From NCBI RefSeq assembly GCF_963576545.1, contig NW_026870397.1, positions 310,001-374,000 on the forward strand: a stretch of 64,000 bases of DNA, in the 5' to 3' direction. The notes below the pieces were generated by a model that worked only from the letters and a program-made list of their open reading frames with translations, was not told the origin of the DNA and searched no databases. The DNA comes from Limanda limanda. Taxonomy: Eukaryota; Chordata; Actinopteri; Pleuronectiformes; Pleuronectidae. Within the stretch, counting starts at the first letter, position 1. Each line of letters starts with the position of its first letter. This document shows positions 1-10,938 of the stretch, in pieces. Made by a program: the position numbers and the translations under genes.

Positions 1-514
1 TTTGTGAAGGTCGGAGAGACTTGCAAGTAGGCTCTACCCCCACTAAATGGGGTTGCGCGCATCGATCGGTACCATCCTTGAGCTTCTCCGACTTTCGGAA
101 GGGTTAGGGTTAGGGTTAGGGATGAAAGCACATAGGAGAAAGAGATATTCTTGAATAACTTTTTTTGTGAAGGTCGGAGAGACTTGGAAAGTGGTTGCAT
201 CTGGACTAATTTGGGTCCTGCGGATCGATTGGTACCATCCCCGAGCTTGTACGACCTTCGGAAGAGGTCGACCGACGAAATTCCCCCAAATCTGAGGAGA
301 TATTCTTGAATTACTTTTTTTGTGAAGGTCGGAGAGACTTGCAAGTAGGCTCTACCCCCACTAAATGGGGTTGCGCGCATCGATCAGTACCATCCTTGAG
401 CTTCTCCGACTTTCGGAAGGGTTAGGGTTAGGGTTAGGGATGAAAGCACATAGGAGAAAGAGATATTCTTGAATAACTTTTTTTGTGAAGGTCGGAGAGA
501 CTTGCAAGTAGGCT

Positions 515-536
515 CTACCCCCACTAAATGGGGTAG
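515..536 (+). repeat. Inverted repeat CTACCCC/GGGGTAG in monomer A (representative)
   Basis: Seven perfect base pairs flank an 8 nt loop (CACTAAAT) at unit positions 34-55. The repeat is intact in A units with GGGGTAG. It is cut to about five pairs in those with GGGGTTG, and altered in 4190, 9643 and 12376 (CTCTTCTCCCAC) and in the GGAGTAG units (46618, 47735, 57172, 57653, 58770). I see no compensating changes, so a selected hairpin is not supported. Confidence 0.7.
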
Positions 537-581
537 CGCGCATCGATCGGTACCATCCTTGAGCTTCTCCGACTTTCGGAA

Positions 582-602
582 GGGTTAGGGTTAGGGTTAG
601 GG
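582..602 (+). repeat. Telomere-like block GGG(TTAGGG)3 inside monomer A (representative)
   Basis: Every full A unit has this 21 bp block at unit positions 101-121. It has three TTAGGG hexamers preceded by GGG, so four G-tracts with 3 nt loops: the standard pattern for an intramolecular G-quadruplex, with the C-rich complement on the minus strand. By unit count 249 units have four tracts and 28 have three; I saw none with more. That is about 790 TTAGGG copies in the window. In 12 units the first hexamer is ATAGGG, which keeps the four G-tracts. The block also contains TAGGGTT, the core of the duplex site of TRF/Myb-type telomere proteins (family knowledge); binding here is inference. Confidence 0.95.
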
Positions 603-644
603 ATGAAAGCACATAGGAGAAAGAGATATTCTTGAATAACTTTT

Positions 645-806
645 TTTGTGAAGGTCGGAGAGACTTGCAAGTAGGCTCTACCCCCACTAAATGGGTAGCG
701 CGCATCGATCAGTACCATCCTTGAGCTTCTCCGACTTTCGGAAGGGTTAGGGTTAGGGTTAGGGATGAAAGCACATAGGAGAAAGAGATATTCTTGAATA
801 ACTTTT
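645..806 (+). repeat. Monomer A with a 1-bp deletion (162 bp)
   Basis: The unit reads AAATGGGTAGCG where others have four G (around 693-695). It is one of only two single-base length changes in the window. It also has GATCAGTACC, and the unit after it (807) has GAGACTGGC. Unit 2576, in a similar run, has GATCAGTACC without the deletion and is also followed by a GAGACTGGC unit (2739). Confidence 0.93.
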
Positions 807-1754
807 TTTGTGAAGGTCGGAGAGACTGGCAAGTAGGCTCTACCCCCACTAAATGGGGTAGCGCGCATCGATCGGTACCATCCTTGAGCTTCTCCGACTT
901 TCGGAAGGGTTAGGGTTAGGGTTAGGGATGAAAGCACATAGGAGAAAGAGATATTCTTGAATAACTTTTTTTGTGAAGGTCGGAGAGACTTGCAAGTAGG
1001 CTCTACCCCCACTAAATGGGGTAGCGCGCATCGATCGGTACCATCCTTGAGCTTCTCCGACTTTCGGAAGGGTTAGGGTTAGGGTTAGGGATGAAAGCAC
1101 ATAGGAGAAAGAGATATTCTTGAATAACTTTTTTTGTGAAGGTCGGAGAGACTTGCAAGTAGGCTCTACCCCCACTAAATGGGGTAGCGCGCATCGATCG
1201 GTACCATCCTTGAGCTTCTCCGACTTTCGGAAGGGTTAGGGTTAGGGTTAGGGATGAAAGCACATAGGAGAAAGAGATATTCTTGAATAACTTTTTTTGT
1301 GAAGGTCGGAGAGACTTGGAAAGTGGTTGCATCTGGACTAATTTGGGTCCTGCGGATCGATTGGTACCATCCCCGAGCTTGTACGACCTTCGGAAGAGGT
1401 CGACCGACGAAATTCCCCCAAATCTGAGGAGATATTCTTGAATAACTTTTTTTGTGAAGGTCGGAGAGACTTGCAAGTAGGCTCTACCCCCACTAAATGG
1501 GGTAGCGCACATCGATCGGTACCATCTTTGAGCTTCTCCGACTTTCGGAAGGGTTAGGGTTAGGGTTAGGGATGAAAGCACATAGGAGAAAGAGATATTC
1601 TTGAATAACTTTTTTTGTGAAGGTCGGAGAGACTTGCAAGTAGGCTCTACCCCCACTAAATGGGGTAGCGCGCATCGATCGGTACCATCCTTGAGCTTCT
1701 CCGACTTTCGGAAGGGTTAGGGTTAGGGTTAGGGATGAAAGCACATAGGAGAAA

Positions 1755-1799
1755 GAGATATTCTTGAATAACTTTTTTTGTGAAGGTCGGAGAGACTTG
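1755..1799 (+). repeat. Common 45 bp junction block shared by A and B (representative)
   Basis: The last 22 bp of every unit (GAGATATTCTTGAATAAC plus T4) and the first 23 bp of the next (TTTGTGAAGG TCGGAGAGAC TTG) are the same whether the neighbours are A-A, A-B or B-A. This is the longest stretch common to both monomers and includes a T7 tract. Changes are few: AAC-CT6 and AAC-GT6 in some A units, GAATTACT at the ends of B 164 and 2095, GAAAGTCGG in a few, and a lost G near 9329. It could be the exchange zone that lets A and B swap places, or a protein site; the sequence does not decide. Confidence 0.85.
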
Positions 1800-1931
1800 G
1801 AAAGTGGTTGCATCTGGACTAATTTGGGTCCTGCGGATCGATTGGTACCATCCCCGAGCTTGTACGACCTTCGGAAGAGGTCGACCGACGAAATTCCCCC
1901 AAATCTGAGGAGATATTCTTGAATAACTTTT
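1777..1931 (+). repeat. Monomer B, representative 155 bp unit without telomere motif
   Basis: This is a typical B unit; 122 occur, each flanked by A on both sides. Positions 1-100 align with A without gaps at about 77 % identity: 1-23 are identical, 24-60 diverged, 61-100 close. Positions 134-155 equal A 142-163. Positions 101-133 are specific to B and hold GGTCGACC (103-110, SalI) and a run of five C, in place of the telomere block and spacer of A. Positions 89-107 form an inverted repeat CGACCT/AGGTCG with a 7 nt loop. B variants include CCTTTGG for CCTTCGG (23-41 kb), TCCTGCAGATC, CCATCCTTGAG, GTCGACCAACG (8038, 11577, 19565, 20046) and GTAAGACC (56055, 63737). Confidence 0.96.
1865..1886 (+). 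repeat. Inverted repeat CGACCT/AGGTCG and palindrome GGTCGACC in monomer B (representative)
   Basis: Unit positions 89-94 and 102-107 pair over a 7 nt loop (TCGGAAG). Positions 103-110 are the 8 bp palindrome GGTCGACC, which holds the B-only SalI site. B 56373 reads GAGGTTGACC and loses the site. No function is implied; the motif is useful as a restriction marker for B positions. Confidence 0.65.
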
Positions 1932-3871
1932 TTTGTGAAGGTCGGAGAGACTTGCAAGTAGGCTCTACCCCCACTAAATGGGGTTGCGCGCATCGATCGG
2001 TACCATCCTTGAGCTTCTCCGACTTTTGGAAGGGTTAGGGTTAGGGTTAGGGATGAAAGCACATAGGAGAAAGAGATATTCTTGAATAACTTTTTTTGTG
2101 AAGGTCGGAGAGACTTGGAAAGTGGTTGCATCTGGACTAATTTGGGTCCTGCGGATCGATTGGTACCATCCCCGAGCTTGTACGACCTTCGGAAGAGGTC
2201 GACCGACGAAATTCCCCCAAATCTGAGGAGATATTCTTGAATTACTTTTTTTGTGAAGGTCGGAGAGACTTGCAAGTAGGCTCTACCCCCACTAAATGGG
2301 GTTGCGCGCATCGATCAGTACCATCCTTGAGCTTCTCCGACTTTCGGAAGGGTTAGGGTTAGGGTTAGGGATGAAAGCACATAGGAGAAAGAGATATTCT
2401 TGAATAACTTTTTTTGTGAAGGTCGGAGAGACTTGCAAGTAGGCTTTACCCCCACTAAATGGGGTAGCGCGCATCGATCGGTACCATCCTTGAGCTTCTC
2501 CGACTTTCGGAAGGGTTAGGGTTAGGGTTAGGGATGAAAGCACATAGGAGAAAGAGATATTCTTGAATAACTTTTTTTGTGAAGGTCGGAGAGACTTGCA
2601 AGTAGGCTCTACCCCCACTAAATGGGGTAGCGCGCATCGATCAGTACCATCCTTGAGCTTCTCCGACTTTCGGAAGGGTTAGGGTTAGGGTTAGGGATGA
2701 AAGCACATAGGAGAAAGAGATATTCTTGAATAACTTTTTTTGTGAAGGTCGGAGAGACTGGCAAGTAGGCTCTACCCCCACTAAATGGGGTAGCGCGCAT
2801 CGATCGGTACCATCCTTGAGCTTCTCCGACTTTCGGAAGGGTTAGGGTTAGGGTTAGGGATGAAAGCACATAGGAGAAAGAGATATTCTTGAATAACTTT
2901 TTTTGTGAAGGTCGGAGAGACTTGCAAGTAGGCTCTACCCCCACTAAATGGGGTAGCGCGCATCGATCGGTACCATCCTTGAGCTTCTCCGACTTTCGGA
3001 AGGGTTAGGGTTAGGGTTAGGGATGAAAGCACATAGGAGAAAGAGATATTCTTGAATAACTTTTTTTGTGAAGGTCGGAGAGACTTGCAAGTAGGCTCTA
3101 CCCCCACTAAATGGGGTAGCGCGCATCGATCAGTACCATCCTTGAGCTTCTCCGACTTTCGGAAGGGTTAGGGTTAGGGTTAGGGATGAAAGCACATAGG
3201 AGAAAGAGATATTCTTGAATAACTTTTTTTGTGAAGGTCGGAGAGACTTGGAAAGTGGTTGCATCTGGACTAATTTGGGTCCTGCGGATCGATTGGTACC
3301 ATCCCCGAGCTTGTACGACCTTCGGAAGAGGTCGACCGACGAAATTCCCCCAAATCTGAGGAGATATTCTTGAATAACTTTTTTTGTGAAGGTCGGAGAG
3401 ACTTGCAAGTAGGCTCTACCCCCACTAAATGGGGTAGCGCACATCGATCGGTACCATCCTTGAGCTTCTCCGACTTTCGGAAGGGTTAGGGTTAGGGTTA
3501 GGGATGAAAGCACATAGGAGAAAGAGATATTCTTGAATAACTTTTTTTGTGAAGGTCGGAGAGACTTGCAAGTAGGCTCTACCCCCACTAAATGGGGTAG
3601 CGCGCATCGATCGGTACCATCCTTGAGCTTCTCCGACTTTTGGAAGGGTTAGGGTTAGGGTTAGGGATGAAAGCACATAGGAGAAAGAGATATTCTTGAA
3701 TAACTTTTTTTGTGAAGGTCGGAGAGACTTGCAAGTAGGCTCTACCCCCACTAAATGGGGTAGCGCGCATCGATCGGTACCATCCTTGAGCTTCTCCGAC
3801 TTTCGGAAGGGTTAGGGTTAGGGTTAGGGATGAAAGCACATAGGAGAAAGAGATATTCTTGAATAACTTTT

Positions 3872-5799
3872 TTTGTGAAGGTCGGAAAGACTTGGAAAGT
3901 GGTTGCATCTGGACTAATTTGGGTCCTGCGGATCGATTGGTACCATCCCCGAGCTTGTACGACCTTCGGAAGAGGTCGACCGACGAAATTCCCCCAAATC
4001 TGAGGAGATATTCTTGAATAACTTTTTTTGTGAAGGTCGGAGAGACTTGCAAGTAGGCTCTACCCCCACTAAATGGGGTAGCGCGCATCGATCGGTACCA
4101 TCCTTGAGCTTCTCCGACTTTCGGAAGGGTTAGGGTTAGGGTTAGGGATGAAAGCACATAGGAGAAAGAGATATTCTTGAATAACTTTTTTTGTGAAGGT
4201 CGGAGAGACTTGCAAGTAGGCTCTTCTCCCACTAAATGGGGTAGCGCGCATCGATCGGTACCATCCTTGAGCTTCTCCGACTTTTGGAAGGGTTAGGGTT
4301 AGGGTTAGGGATGAAAGCACATAGGAGAAAGAGATATTCTTGAATAACTTTTTTTGTGAAGGTCGGAGAGACTTGCAAGTAGTTTCTACCCCCACTAAAT
4401 GGGGTAGCGCGCATCGATCGGTACCATCCTTGAGCTTCTCCGACTTTCGGAAGGGTTAGGGTTAGGGTTAGGGATGAAAGCACATAGGAGAAAGAGATAT
4501 TCTTGAATAACTTTTTTTGTGAAGGTCGGAGAGACTTGCAAGTAGGCTCTACCCCCACTAAATGGGGTAGCGCGCATCGATCGGTACCATCCTTGAGCTT
4601 CTCCGACTTTCGGAAGGGTTAGGGTTAGGGTTAGGGATGAAAGCACATAGGAGAAAGAGATATTCTTGAATAACTTTTTTTGTGAAGGTCGGAGAGACTT
4701 GCAAGTAGGCTCTACCCCCACTAAATGGGGTAGCGCGCATCGATCGGTACCATCCTTGAGCTTCTCCGACTTTCGGAAGGGTTAGGGTTAGGGTTAGGGA
4801 TGAAAGCACATAGGAGAAAGAAATATTCTTGAATAACTTTTTTTGTGAAGGTCGGAGAGACTTGGAAAGTGGTTGCATCTGGACTAATTTGGGTCCTGCG
4901 GATCGATTGGTACCATCCCCGAGCTTGTACGACCTTCGGAAGAGGTCGACCGACGAAATTCCCCCAAATCTGAGGAGATATTCTTGAATAACTTTTTTTG
5001 TGAAGGTCGGAGAGACTTGCAAGTAGGCTCTACCCCCACTAAATGGGGTAGCGCGCATCGATCGGTACCATCCTTGAGCTTCTCCGACTTTCGGAAGGGT
5101 TAGGGTTAGGGTTAGGGATGAAAGCACATAGGAGAAAGAGATATTCTTGAATAACTTTTTTTGTAAAGGTCGGAGAGACTTGCAAGTAGGCTCTACCCCC
5201 ACTAAATGGGGTAGCGCGCATCGATCGGTACCATCCTTGAGCTTCTCCGACTTTTGGAAGGGTTAGGGTTAGGGATGAAAGCACATAGGAGAAAGAGATA
5301 TTCTTGAATAACTTTTTTTGTGAAGGTCGGAGAGACTTGCAAGTAGGCTCTACCCCCACTAAATGGGGTAGCGCGCATCGATCGGTACCATCCTTGAGCT
5401 TCTCCGACTTTCGGAAGGGTTAGGGTTAGGGTTAGGGATGAAAGCACATAGGAGAAAGAGATATTCTTGAATAACTTTTTTTGTGAAGGTCGGAGAGACT
5501 TGCAAGTAGGCTCTACCCCCACTAAATGGGGTAACGCACATCGATCGGTACCATCCTTGAGCTTCTCCGACTTTCGGAAGGGTTAGGGTTAGGGTTAGGG
5601 ATGAAAGCACATAGGAGAAAGAGATATTCTTGAATAACTTTTTTTGTGAAGGTCGGAGAGACTTGCAAGTAGGCTCTACCCCCACTAAATGGGGTAGCGC
5701 GCATCGATCGGTACCATCCTTGAGCTTCTCCGACTTTCGGAAGGGTTAGGGTTAGGGATGAAAGCACATAGGAGAAAGAGATATTCTTGAATAACTTTT
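3872..5799. repeat. Segment copy 1 of a triplicated block (also 9326 and 12213)
   Basis: Successive units share private marks with those at 9326-10449 (offset 5453) and 12213-13991 (offset 8186): GGCTCTTCTCCCAC in 4190, 9643 and 12376; AGTAGTTTCTACC in the next unit (4353, 9806, 12539); AAAGAAATATTC in 4679, 10132 and 12865. B 3872 and B 9326 share GGTCGGAAAGAC. The short CTTTTGG unit at 5160 recurs at 13346. The 12213 copy ends with a full A at 13829 where copy 1 has a short A (5643). Confidence 0.87.
5160..5316 (+). repeat. Short monomer A (157 bp, two hexamers), representative
   Basis: This unit lacks exactly one TTAGGG and is otherwise a normal A. The 28 short units start at 5160, 5643, 6436, 7718, 11257, 13346, 14628, 15421, 16695, 17814, 18126, 19245, 21334, 22934, 26621, 29664, 29976, 31095, 33494, 37491, 40689, 42134, 42609, 44861, 45336, 52855, 54129 and 61811. 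They keep three G-tracts, so one unit alone cannot form a three-tetrad intramolecular quadruplex. Many are copies of one event carried by larger duplications, for example 5160/13346, 7718/11257, 33494/37491, 54129/61811, and the lone A between two B at 6436, 14628, 15421 and 16695. Confidence 0.95.
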
Positions 5800-7236
5800 T
5801 TTGTGAAGGTCGGAGAGACTTGGAAAGTGGTTGCATCTGGACTAATTTGGGTCCTGCGGATCGATTGGTACCATCCCCGAGCTTGTACGACCTTCGGAAG
5901 AGGTCGACCGACGAAATTCCCCCAAATCTGAGGAGATATTCTTGAATAACTTTTTTTGTGAAGGTCGGAGAGACTTGCAAGTAGGCTCTACCCCCACTAA
6001 ATGGGGTAGCGCGCATCGATCGGTACCATCCTTGAGCTTCTCCGACTTTCGGAAGGGTTAGGGTTAGGGTTAGGGATGAAAGCACATAGGAGAAAGAGAT
6101 ATTCTTGAATAACTTTTTTTGTGAAGGTCGGAGAGACTTGCAAGTAGGCTCTACCCCCACTAAATGGGGTAGCGCACATCGATCGGTACCATCCTTGAGC
6201 TTCTCCGACTTTCGGAAGGGTTAGGGTTAGGGTTAGGGATGAAAGCACATAGGAGAAAGAGATATTCTTGAATAACTTTTTTTGTGAAGGTCGGAGAGAC
6301 TTGGAAAGTGGTTGCATCTGGACTAATTTGGGTCCTGCGGATCGATTGGTACCATCCCCGAGCTTGTACGACCTTCGGAAGAGGTCGACCGACGAAATTC
6401 CCCCAAATCTGAGGAGATATTCTTGAATAACTTTTTTTGTGAAGGTCGGAGAGACTTGCAAGTAGGCTCTACCCCCACTAAATGGGGTAGCGCGCATCGA
6501 TCGGTACCATCCTTGAGCTTCTCCGACTTTCGGAAGGGTTAGGGTTAGGGATGAAAGCACATAGGAGAAAGAGATATTCTTGAATAACTTTTTTTGTGAA
6601 GGTCGGAGAGACTTGGAAAGTGGTTGCATCTGGACTAATTTGGGTCCTGCGGATCGATTGGTACCATCCCCGAGCTTGTACGACCTTCGGAAGAGGTCGA
6701 CCGACGAAATTCCCCCAAATCTGAGGAGATATTCTTGAATAACTTTTTTTGTGAAGGTCGGAGAGACTTGCAAGTAGGCTCTACCCCCACTAAATGGGGT
6801 AGCGCGCATCGATCGGTACCATCCTTGAGCTTCTCCGACTTTCGGAAGGGTTAGGGTTAGGGTTAGGGATGAAAGCACATAGGAGAAAGAGATATTCTTG
6901 AATAACTTTTTTTGTGAAGGTCGGAGAGACTTGCAAGTAGGCTCTACCCCCACTAAATGGGGTAGCGCGCATCGATCGGTACCATCCTTGAGCTTCTCCG
7001 ACTTTCGGAAGGGTTAGGGTTAGGGTTAGGGATGAAAGCACATAGGAGAAAGAGATATTCTTGAATAACTTTTTTTGTGAAGGTCGGAGAGACTTGCAAG
7101 TAGGCTCTACCCCCACTAAATGGGGTAGCGCGCATCGATCGGTACCATCCTTGAGCTTCTCCGACTTTCGGAAGGGTTAGGGTTAGGGTTAGGGATGAAA
7201 GCACATAGGAGAAAGAGATATTCTTGAATAACTTTT

Positions 7237-7874
7237 TTTGTGAAGGTCGGAGAGACTTGCAAGTAGGCTCTACCCCCACTAAATGGGGTAGCGCACATCG
7301 ATCGGTACCATCCTTGAGCTTCTCCGACTTTCGGAAGGGTTAGGGTTAGGGTTAGGGATGAAAGCACATAGGAGAAAGAGATATTCTTGAATAACCTTTT
7401 TTGTGAAGGTCGGAGAGACTTGGAAAGTGGTTGCATCTGGACTAATTTGGGTCCTGCGGATCGATTGGTACCATCCCCGAGCTTGTACGACCTTCGGAAG
7501 AGGTCGACCGACGAAATTCCCCCAAATCTGAGGAGATATTCTTGAATAACTTTTTTTGTGAAGGTCGGAGAGACTTGCAAGTAGGCTCTACCCCCACTAA
7601 ATGGGGTAGCGCGCATCGATCGGTAACATCCTTGAGCTTTTCCGACTTTCGGAAGGGTTAGGGTTAGGGTTAGGGATGAAAGCACATAGGAGAAAGAGAT
7701 ATTCTTGAATAACTTTTTTTGTGAAGGTCGGAGAGACTTGCAAGTAGGCTCTACCCCCACTAAATGGGGTAACGCGCATCGATCGGTACCATCCTTGAGC
7801 TTCTCCGACTTTCGGAAGGGTTAGGGTTAGGGATGAAAGCACATAGGAGAAAGAGATATTCTTGAATAACGTTT
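7237..7874 (+). repeat. Recurrent four-unit module A(CT6)-B-A-A(TAACGCGC/GT6)
   Basis: This module is recognised by two linked marks: the first A ends AACCTTTTTTG instead of AACTTTTTTTG, and the fourth unit has both GGGGTAACGCGC and the ending AACGTTTTTTG. It recurs eight times, with first units at 7237, 10776, 17333, 18764, 23572, 27259, 31733 and 44217, and fourth units at 7718, 11257, 17814, 19245, 24053, 27740, 32214 and 44698. Its length is 638 or 644 bp depending on the hexamer count. In the first two copies the third unit also shares GGTAACATCC and GAGCTTTTCC; in copies three and four it shares GAGCTTTTCC only. The module links distant parts of the array. Confidence 0.88.
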
Positions 7875-8836
7875 TTTGTGAAGGTCGGAGAGACTTGCAA
7901 GTAGGCTCTACCCCCACTAAATGGGGTAGCGCGCATCGATCGGTACCATCCTTGAGCTTCTCCGACTTTCGGAAGGGTTAGGGTTAGGGTTAGGGATGAA
8001 AGCACATAGGAGAAAGAGATATTCTTGAATAACTTTTTTTGTGAAGGTTGGAGAGACTTGGAAAGTGGTTGCATCTGGACTAATTTGGGTCCTGCGGATC
8101 GATTGGTACCATCCCCGAGCTTGTACGACCTTCGGAAGAGGTCGACCAACGAAATTCCCCCAAATCTGAGGAGATATTCTTGAATAACTTTTTTTGTGAA
8201 GGTCGGAGAGACTTGCAAGTAGGCTCTACCCCCACTAAATGGGGTAGCGCGCATCGATCGGTACCATCCTTGAGCTTCTCCGACTTTCGGAAGGGTTAGG
8301 GTTAGGGTTAGGGATGAAAGCACATAGGAGAAAGAGATATTCTTGAATAACTTTTTTTGTGAAGGTCGGAGAGACTTGCAAGTAGGCTCTACCCCCACTA
8401 AATGGGGTAGCGCGCATCGATCGGTACCATCCTTGAGCTTCTCCGACTTTCGGAAGGGTTAGGGTTAGGGTTAGGGATGAAAGCACATAGGAGAAAGAAA
8501 TATTCTTGAATAACTTTTTTTGTGAAGGTCGGAGAGACTTGGAAAGTGGTTGCATCTGGACTAATTTGGGTCCTGCGGATCGATTGGTACCATCCCCGAG
8601 CTTGTACGACCTTCGGAAGAGGTCGACCGACGAAATTCCCCCAAATCTGAGGAGATATTCTTGAATAACTTTTTTTGTGAAGGTCGGAGAGACTTGCAAG
8701 TAGGCTCTACCCCCACTAAATGGGGTAGCGCGCATCGATCGGTACCATCCTTGAGCTTCTCCGACTTTCGGAAGGGTTAGGGTTAGGGTTAGGGATGAAA
8801 GCACATAGGAGAAAGAGATATTCTTGAATAACTTTT
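7400..8836. repeat. Segment copy 1, offset 3539 duplication
   Basis: The order B, A, short A, A, B, A, A, B, A is repeated at 10939-12375. Shared private marks are GGTAACATCC with GAGCTTTTCC (7555 and 11094), TAACGCGC with AACGTTTTTTG (7718 and 11257), and GAAGGTTGGAG with GTCGACCAACG (B 8038 and B 11577). The AAAGAAATATTC unit 8356 recurs at 11895. Confidence 0.88.
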
Positions 8837-9325
8837 TTTGTGAAGGTCGGAGAGACTTGCAAGTAGGCTCTACCCCCACTAAATGGGGTAGCGCGCATCG
8901 ATCGGTACCATCCTTGAGCTTCTCCGACTTTTGGAAGGGTTAGGGTTAGGGTTAGGGATGAAAGCACATAGGAGAAAGAGATATTCTTGAATAACTTTTT
9001 TTGTGAAGGTCGGAGAGACTTGCAAGTAGGCTCTACCCCCACTAAATGGGGTAGCGCGCATCGATCGGTACCATCCTTGAGCTTCTCCGACTTTTGGAAG
9101 GGTTAGGGTTAGGGTTAGGGATGAAAGCACATAGGAGAAAGAGATATTCTTGAATAACTTTTTTTGTGAAGGTCGGAGAGACTTGCAAGTAGGCTCTACC
9201 CCCACTAAATGGGGTAGCGCGCATCGATCGGTACCATCCTTGAGCTTCTCCGACTTTCGGAAGGGTTAGGGTTAGGGTTAGGGATGAAAGCACATAGGAG
9301 AAAGAGATATTCTTGAATAACTTTT

Positions 9326-9479
9326 TTTTGAAGGTCGGAAAGACTTGGAAAGTGGTTGCATCTGGACTAATTTGGGTCCTGCGGATCGATTGGTACCATC
9401 CCCGAGCTTGTACGACCTTCGGAAGAGGTCGACCGACGAAATTCCCCCAAATCTGAGGAGATATTCTTGAATAACTTTT
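9326..9479 (+). repeat. Monomer B with a 1-bp deletion (154 bp)
   Basis: The unit starts TTTTGAAGG in place of TTTGTGAAGG, losing the first G, so eight T run together. It is the second of the two single-base length changes. The T7 tract otherwise varies only by substitution of its first T. Confidence 0.92.
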
Positions 9480-10449
9480 TTTGTGAAGGTCGGAGAGACT
9501 TGCAAGTAGGCTCTACCCCCACTAAATGGGGTAGCGCGCATCGATCAGTACCATCCTTGAGCTTCTCCGACTTTCGGAAGGGTTAGGGTTAGGGTTAGGG
9601 ATGAAAGCACATAGGAGAAAGAGATATTCTTGAATAACTTTTTTTGTGAAGGTCGGAGAGACTTGCAAGTAGGCTCTTCTCCCACTAAATGGGGTAGCGC
9701 GCATCGATCGGTACCATCCTTGAGCTTCTCCGACTTTTGGAAGGGTTAGGGTTAGGGTTAGGGATGAAAGCACATAGGAGAAAGAGATATTCTTGAATAA
9801 CTTTTTTTGTGAAGGTCGGAGAGACTTGCAAGTAGTTTCTACCCCCACTAAATGGGGTAGCGCGCATCGATCGGTACCATCCTTGAGCTTCTCCGACTTT
9901 CGGAAGGGTTAGGGTTAGGGTTAGGGATGAAAGCACATAGGAGAAAGAGATATTCTTGAATAACTTTTTTTGTGAAGGTCGGAGAGACTTGCAAGTAGGC
10001 TCTACCCCCACTAAATGGGGTAGCGCGCATCGATCGGTACCATCCTTGAGCTTCTCCGACTTTCGGAAGGGTTAGGGTTAGGGTTAGGGATGAAAGCACA
10101 TAGGAGAAAGAGATATTCTTGAATAACTTTTTTTGTGAAGGTCGGAGAGACTTGCAAGTAGGCTCTACCCCCACTAAATGGGGTAGCGCGCATCGATCGG
10201 TACCATCCTTGAGCTTCTCCGACTTTCGGAAGGGTTAGGGTTAGGGTTAGGGATGAAAGCACATAGGAGAAAGAAATATTCTTGAATAACTTTTTTTGTG
10301 AAGGTCGGAGAGACTTGGAAAGTGGTTGCATCTGGACTAATTTGGGTCCTGCGGATCGATTGGTACCATCCCCGAGCTTGTACGACCTTCGGAAGAGGTC
10401 GACCGACGAAATTCCCCCAAATCTGAGGAGATATTCTTGAATAACTTTT
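9326..10449. repeat. Segment copy 2 of the triplicated block
   Basis: It begins with the 154 bp B, which has GGTCGGAAAGAC as in B 3872, and runs through units 9480, 9643, 9806, 9969, 10132 and B 10295. Unit 9480 shares GATCAGTACC with 12213 but not with 4027, so copies 2 and 3 are closer to each other than to copy 1. Confidence 0.85.
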
Positions 10450-10938
10450 TTTGTGAAGGTCGGAGAGACTTGCAAGTAGGCTCTACCCCCACTAAATGGG
10501 GTAGCGCGCATCGATCGGTACCATCCTTGAGCTTCTCCGACTTTCGGAAGGGTTAGGGTTAGGGTTAGGGATGAAAGCACATAGGAGAAAGAGATATTCT
10601 TGAATAACTTTTTTTGTGAAGGTCGGAGAGACTTGCAAGTAGGCTCTACCCCCACTAAATGGGGTAGCGCGCATCGATCGGTACCATCCTTGAGCTTCTC
10701 CGACTTTCGGAAGGGTTAGGGTTAGGGTTAGGGATGAAAGCACATAGGAGAAAGAGATATTCTTGAATAACTTTTTTTGTGAAGGTCGGAGAGACTTGCA
10801 AGTAGGCTCTACCCCCACTAAATGGGGTAGCGCGCATCGATCGGTACCATCCTTGAGCTTCTCCGACTTTCGGAAGGGTTAGGGTTAGGGTTAGGGATGA
10901 AAGCACATAGGAGAAAGAGATATTCTTGAATAACCTTT

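Larger units (their letters stand above)
482..644 (+). repeat. Monomer A, representative 163 bp unit with telomere block
   Basis: This is a typical A unit; 277 complete ones occur. Order of parts, by position in the unit: 1-23 shared with B; 34-55 an inverted repeat CTACCCC/GGGGTAG with 8 nt between; 55-60 GCGCGC; 61-66 ATCGAT; 63-68 CGATCG; 68-73 GGTACC; 87-99 a small inverted repeat TCCGA-CTT-TCGGA; 101-121 GGG(TTAGGG)3; 122-141 an A-specific spacer; 142-163 shared with B and ending in the T7 tract that runs into the next unit. Common variants are GGGGTTGCGCGC for GGGGTAGCGCGC, GGGGTAACGCGC, GCGCACATCG, CTTTTGGAAG and a changed T7 tract (CT6 or GT6). About ten units carry GATCAGTACC and so lose KpnI (319, 645, 2250, 2576, 3065, 9480, 12213, 20682, 21646, 42609). 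Confidence 0.97.

Noticed and set aside
89..117. CENP-B box in the TTCGGAAG region
   Set aside because: The spacing and the CGGG end of the CENP-B consensus are not met in A or B.
101..121. True telomere or telomere end
   Set aside because: Hexamer tracts never exceed three copies and are embedded in longer non-telomeric monomers on both sides.
184..274. Pol III gene (tRNA- or 5S-derived repeat) because of T7 and an A-box-like TTGGAAAGTGG in B
   Set aside because: No convincing B box at the right distance, no tRNA or 5S fold, and the T7 tract is in every unit including A.
515..536. Functional hairpin CTACCCC/GGGGTAG
   Set aside because: Many units break one arm (GGGGTTG, GGAGTAG, CTCTTCTCC) with no compensating change in the other arm.
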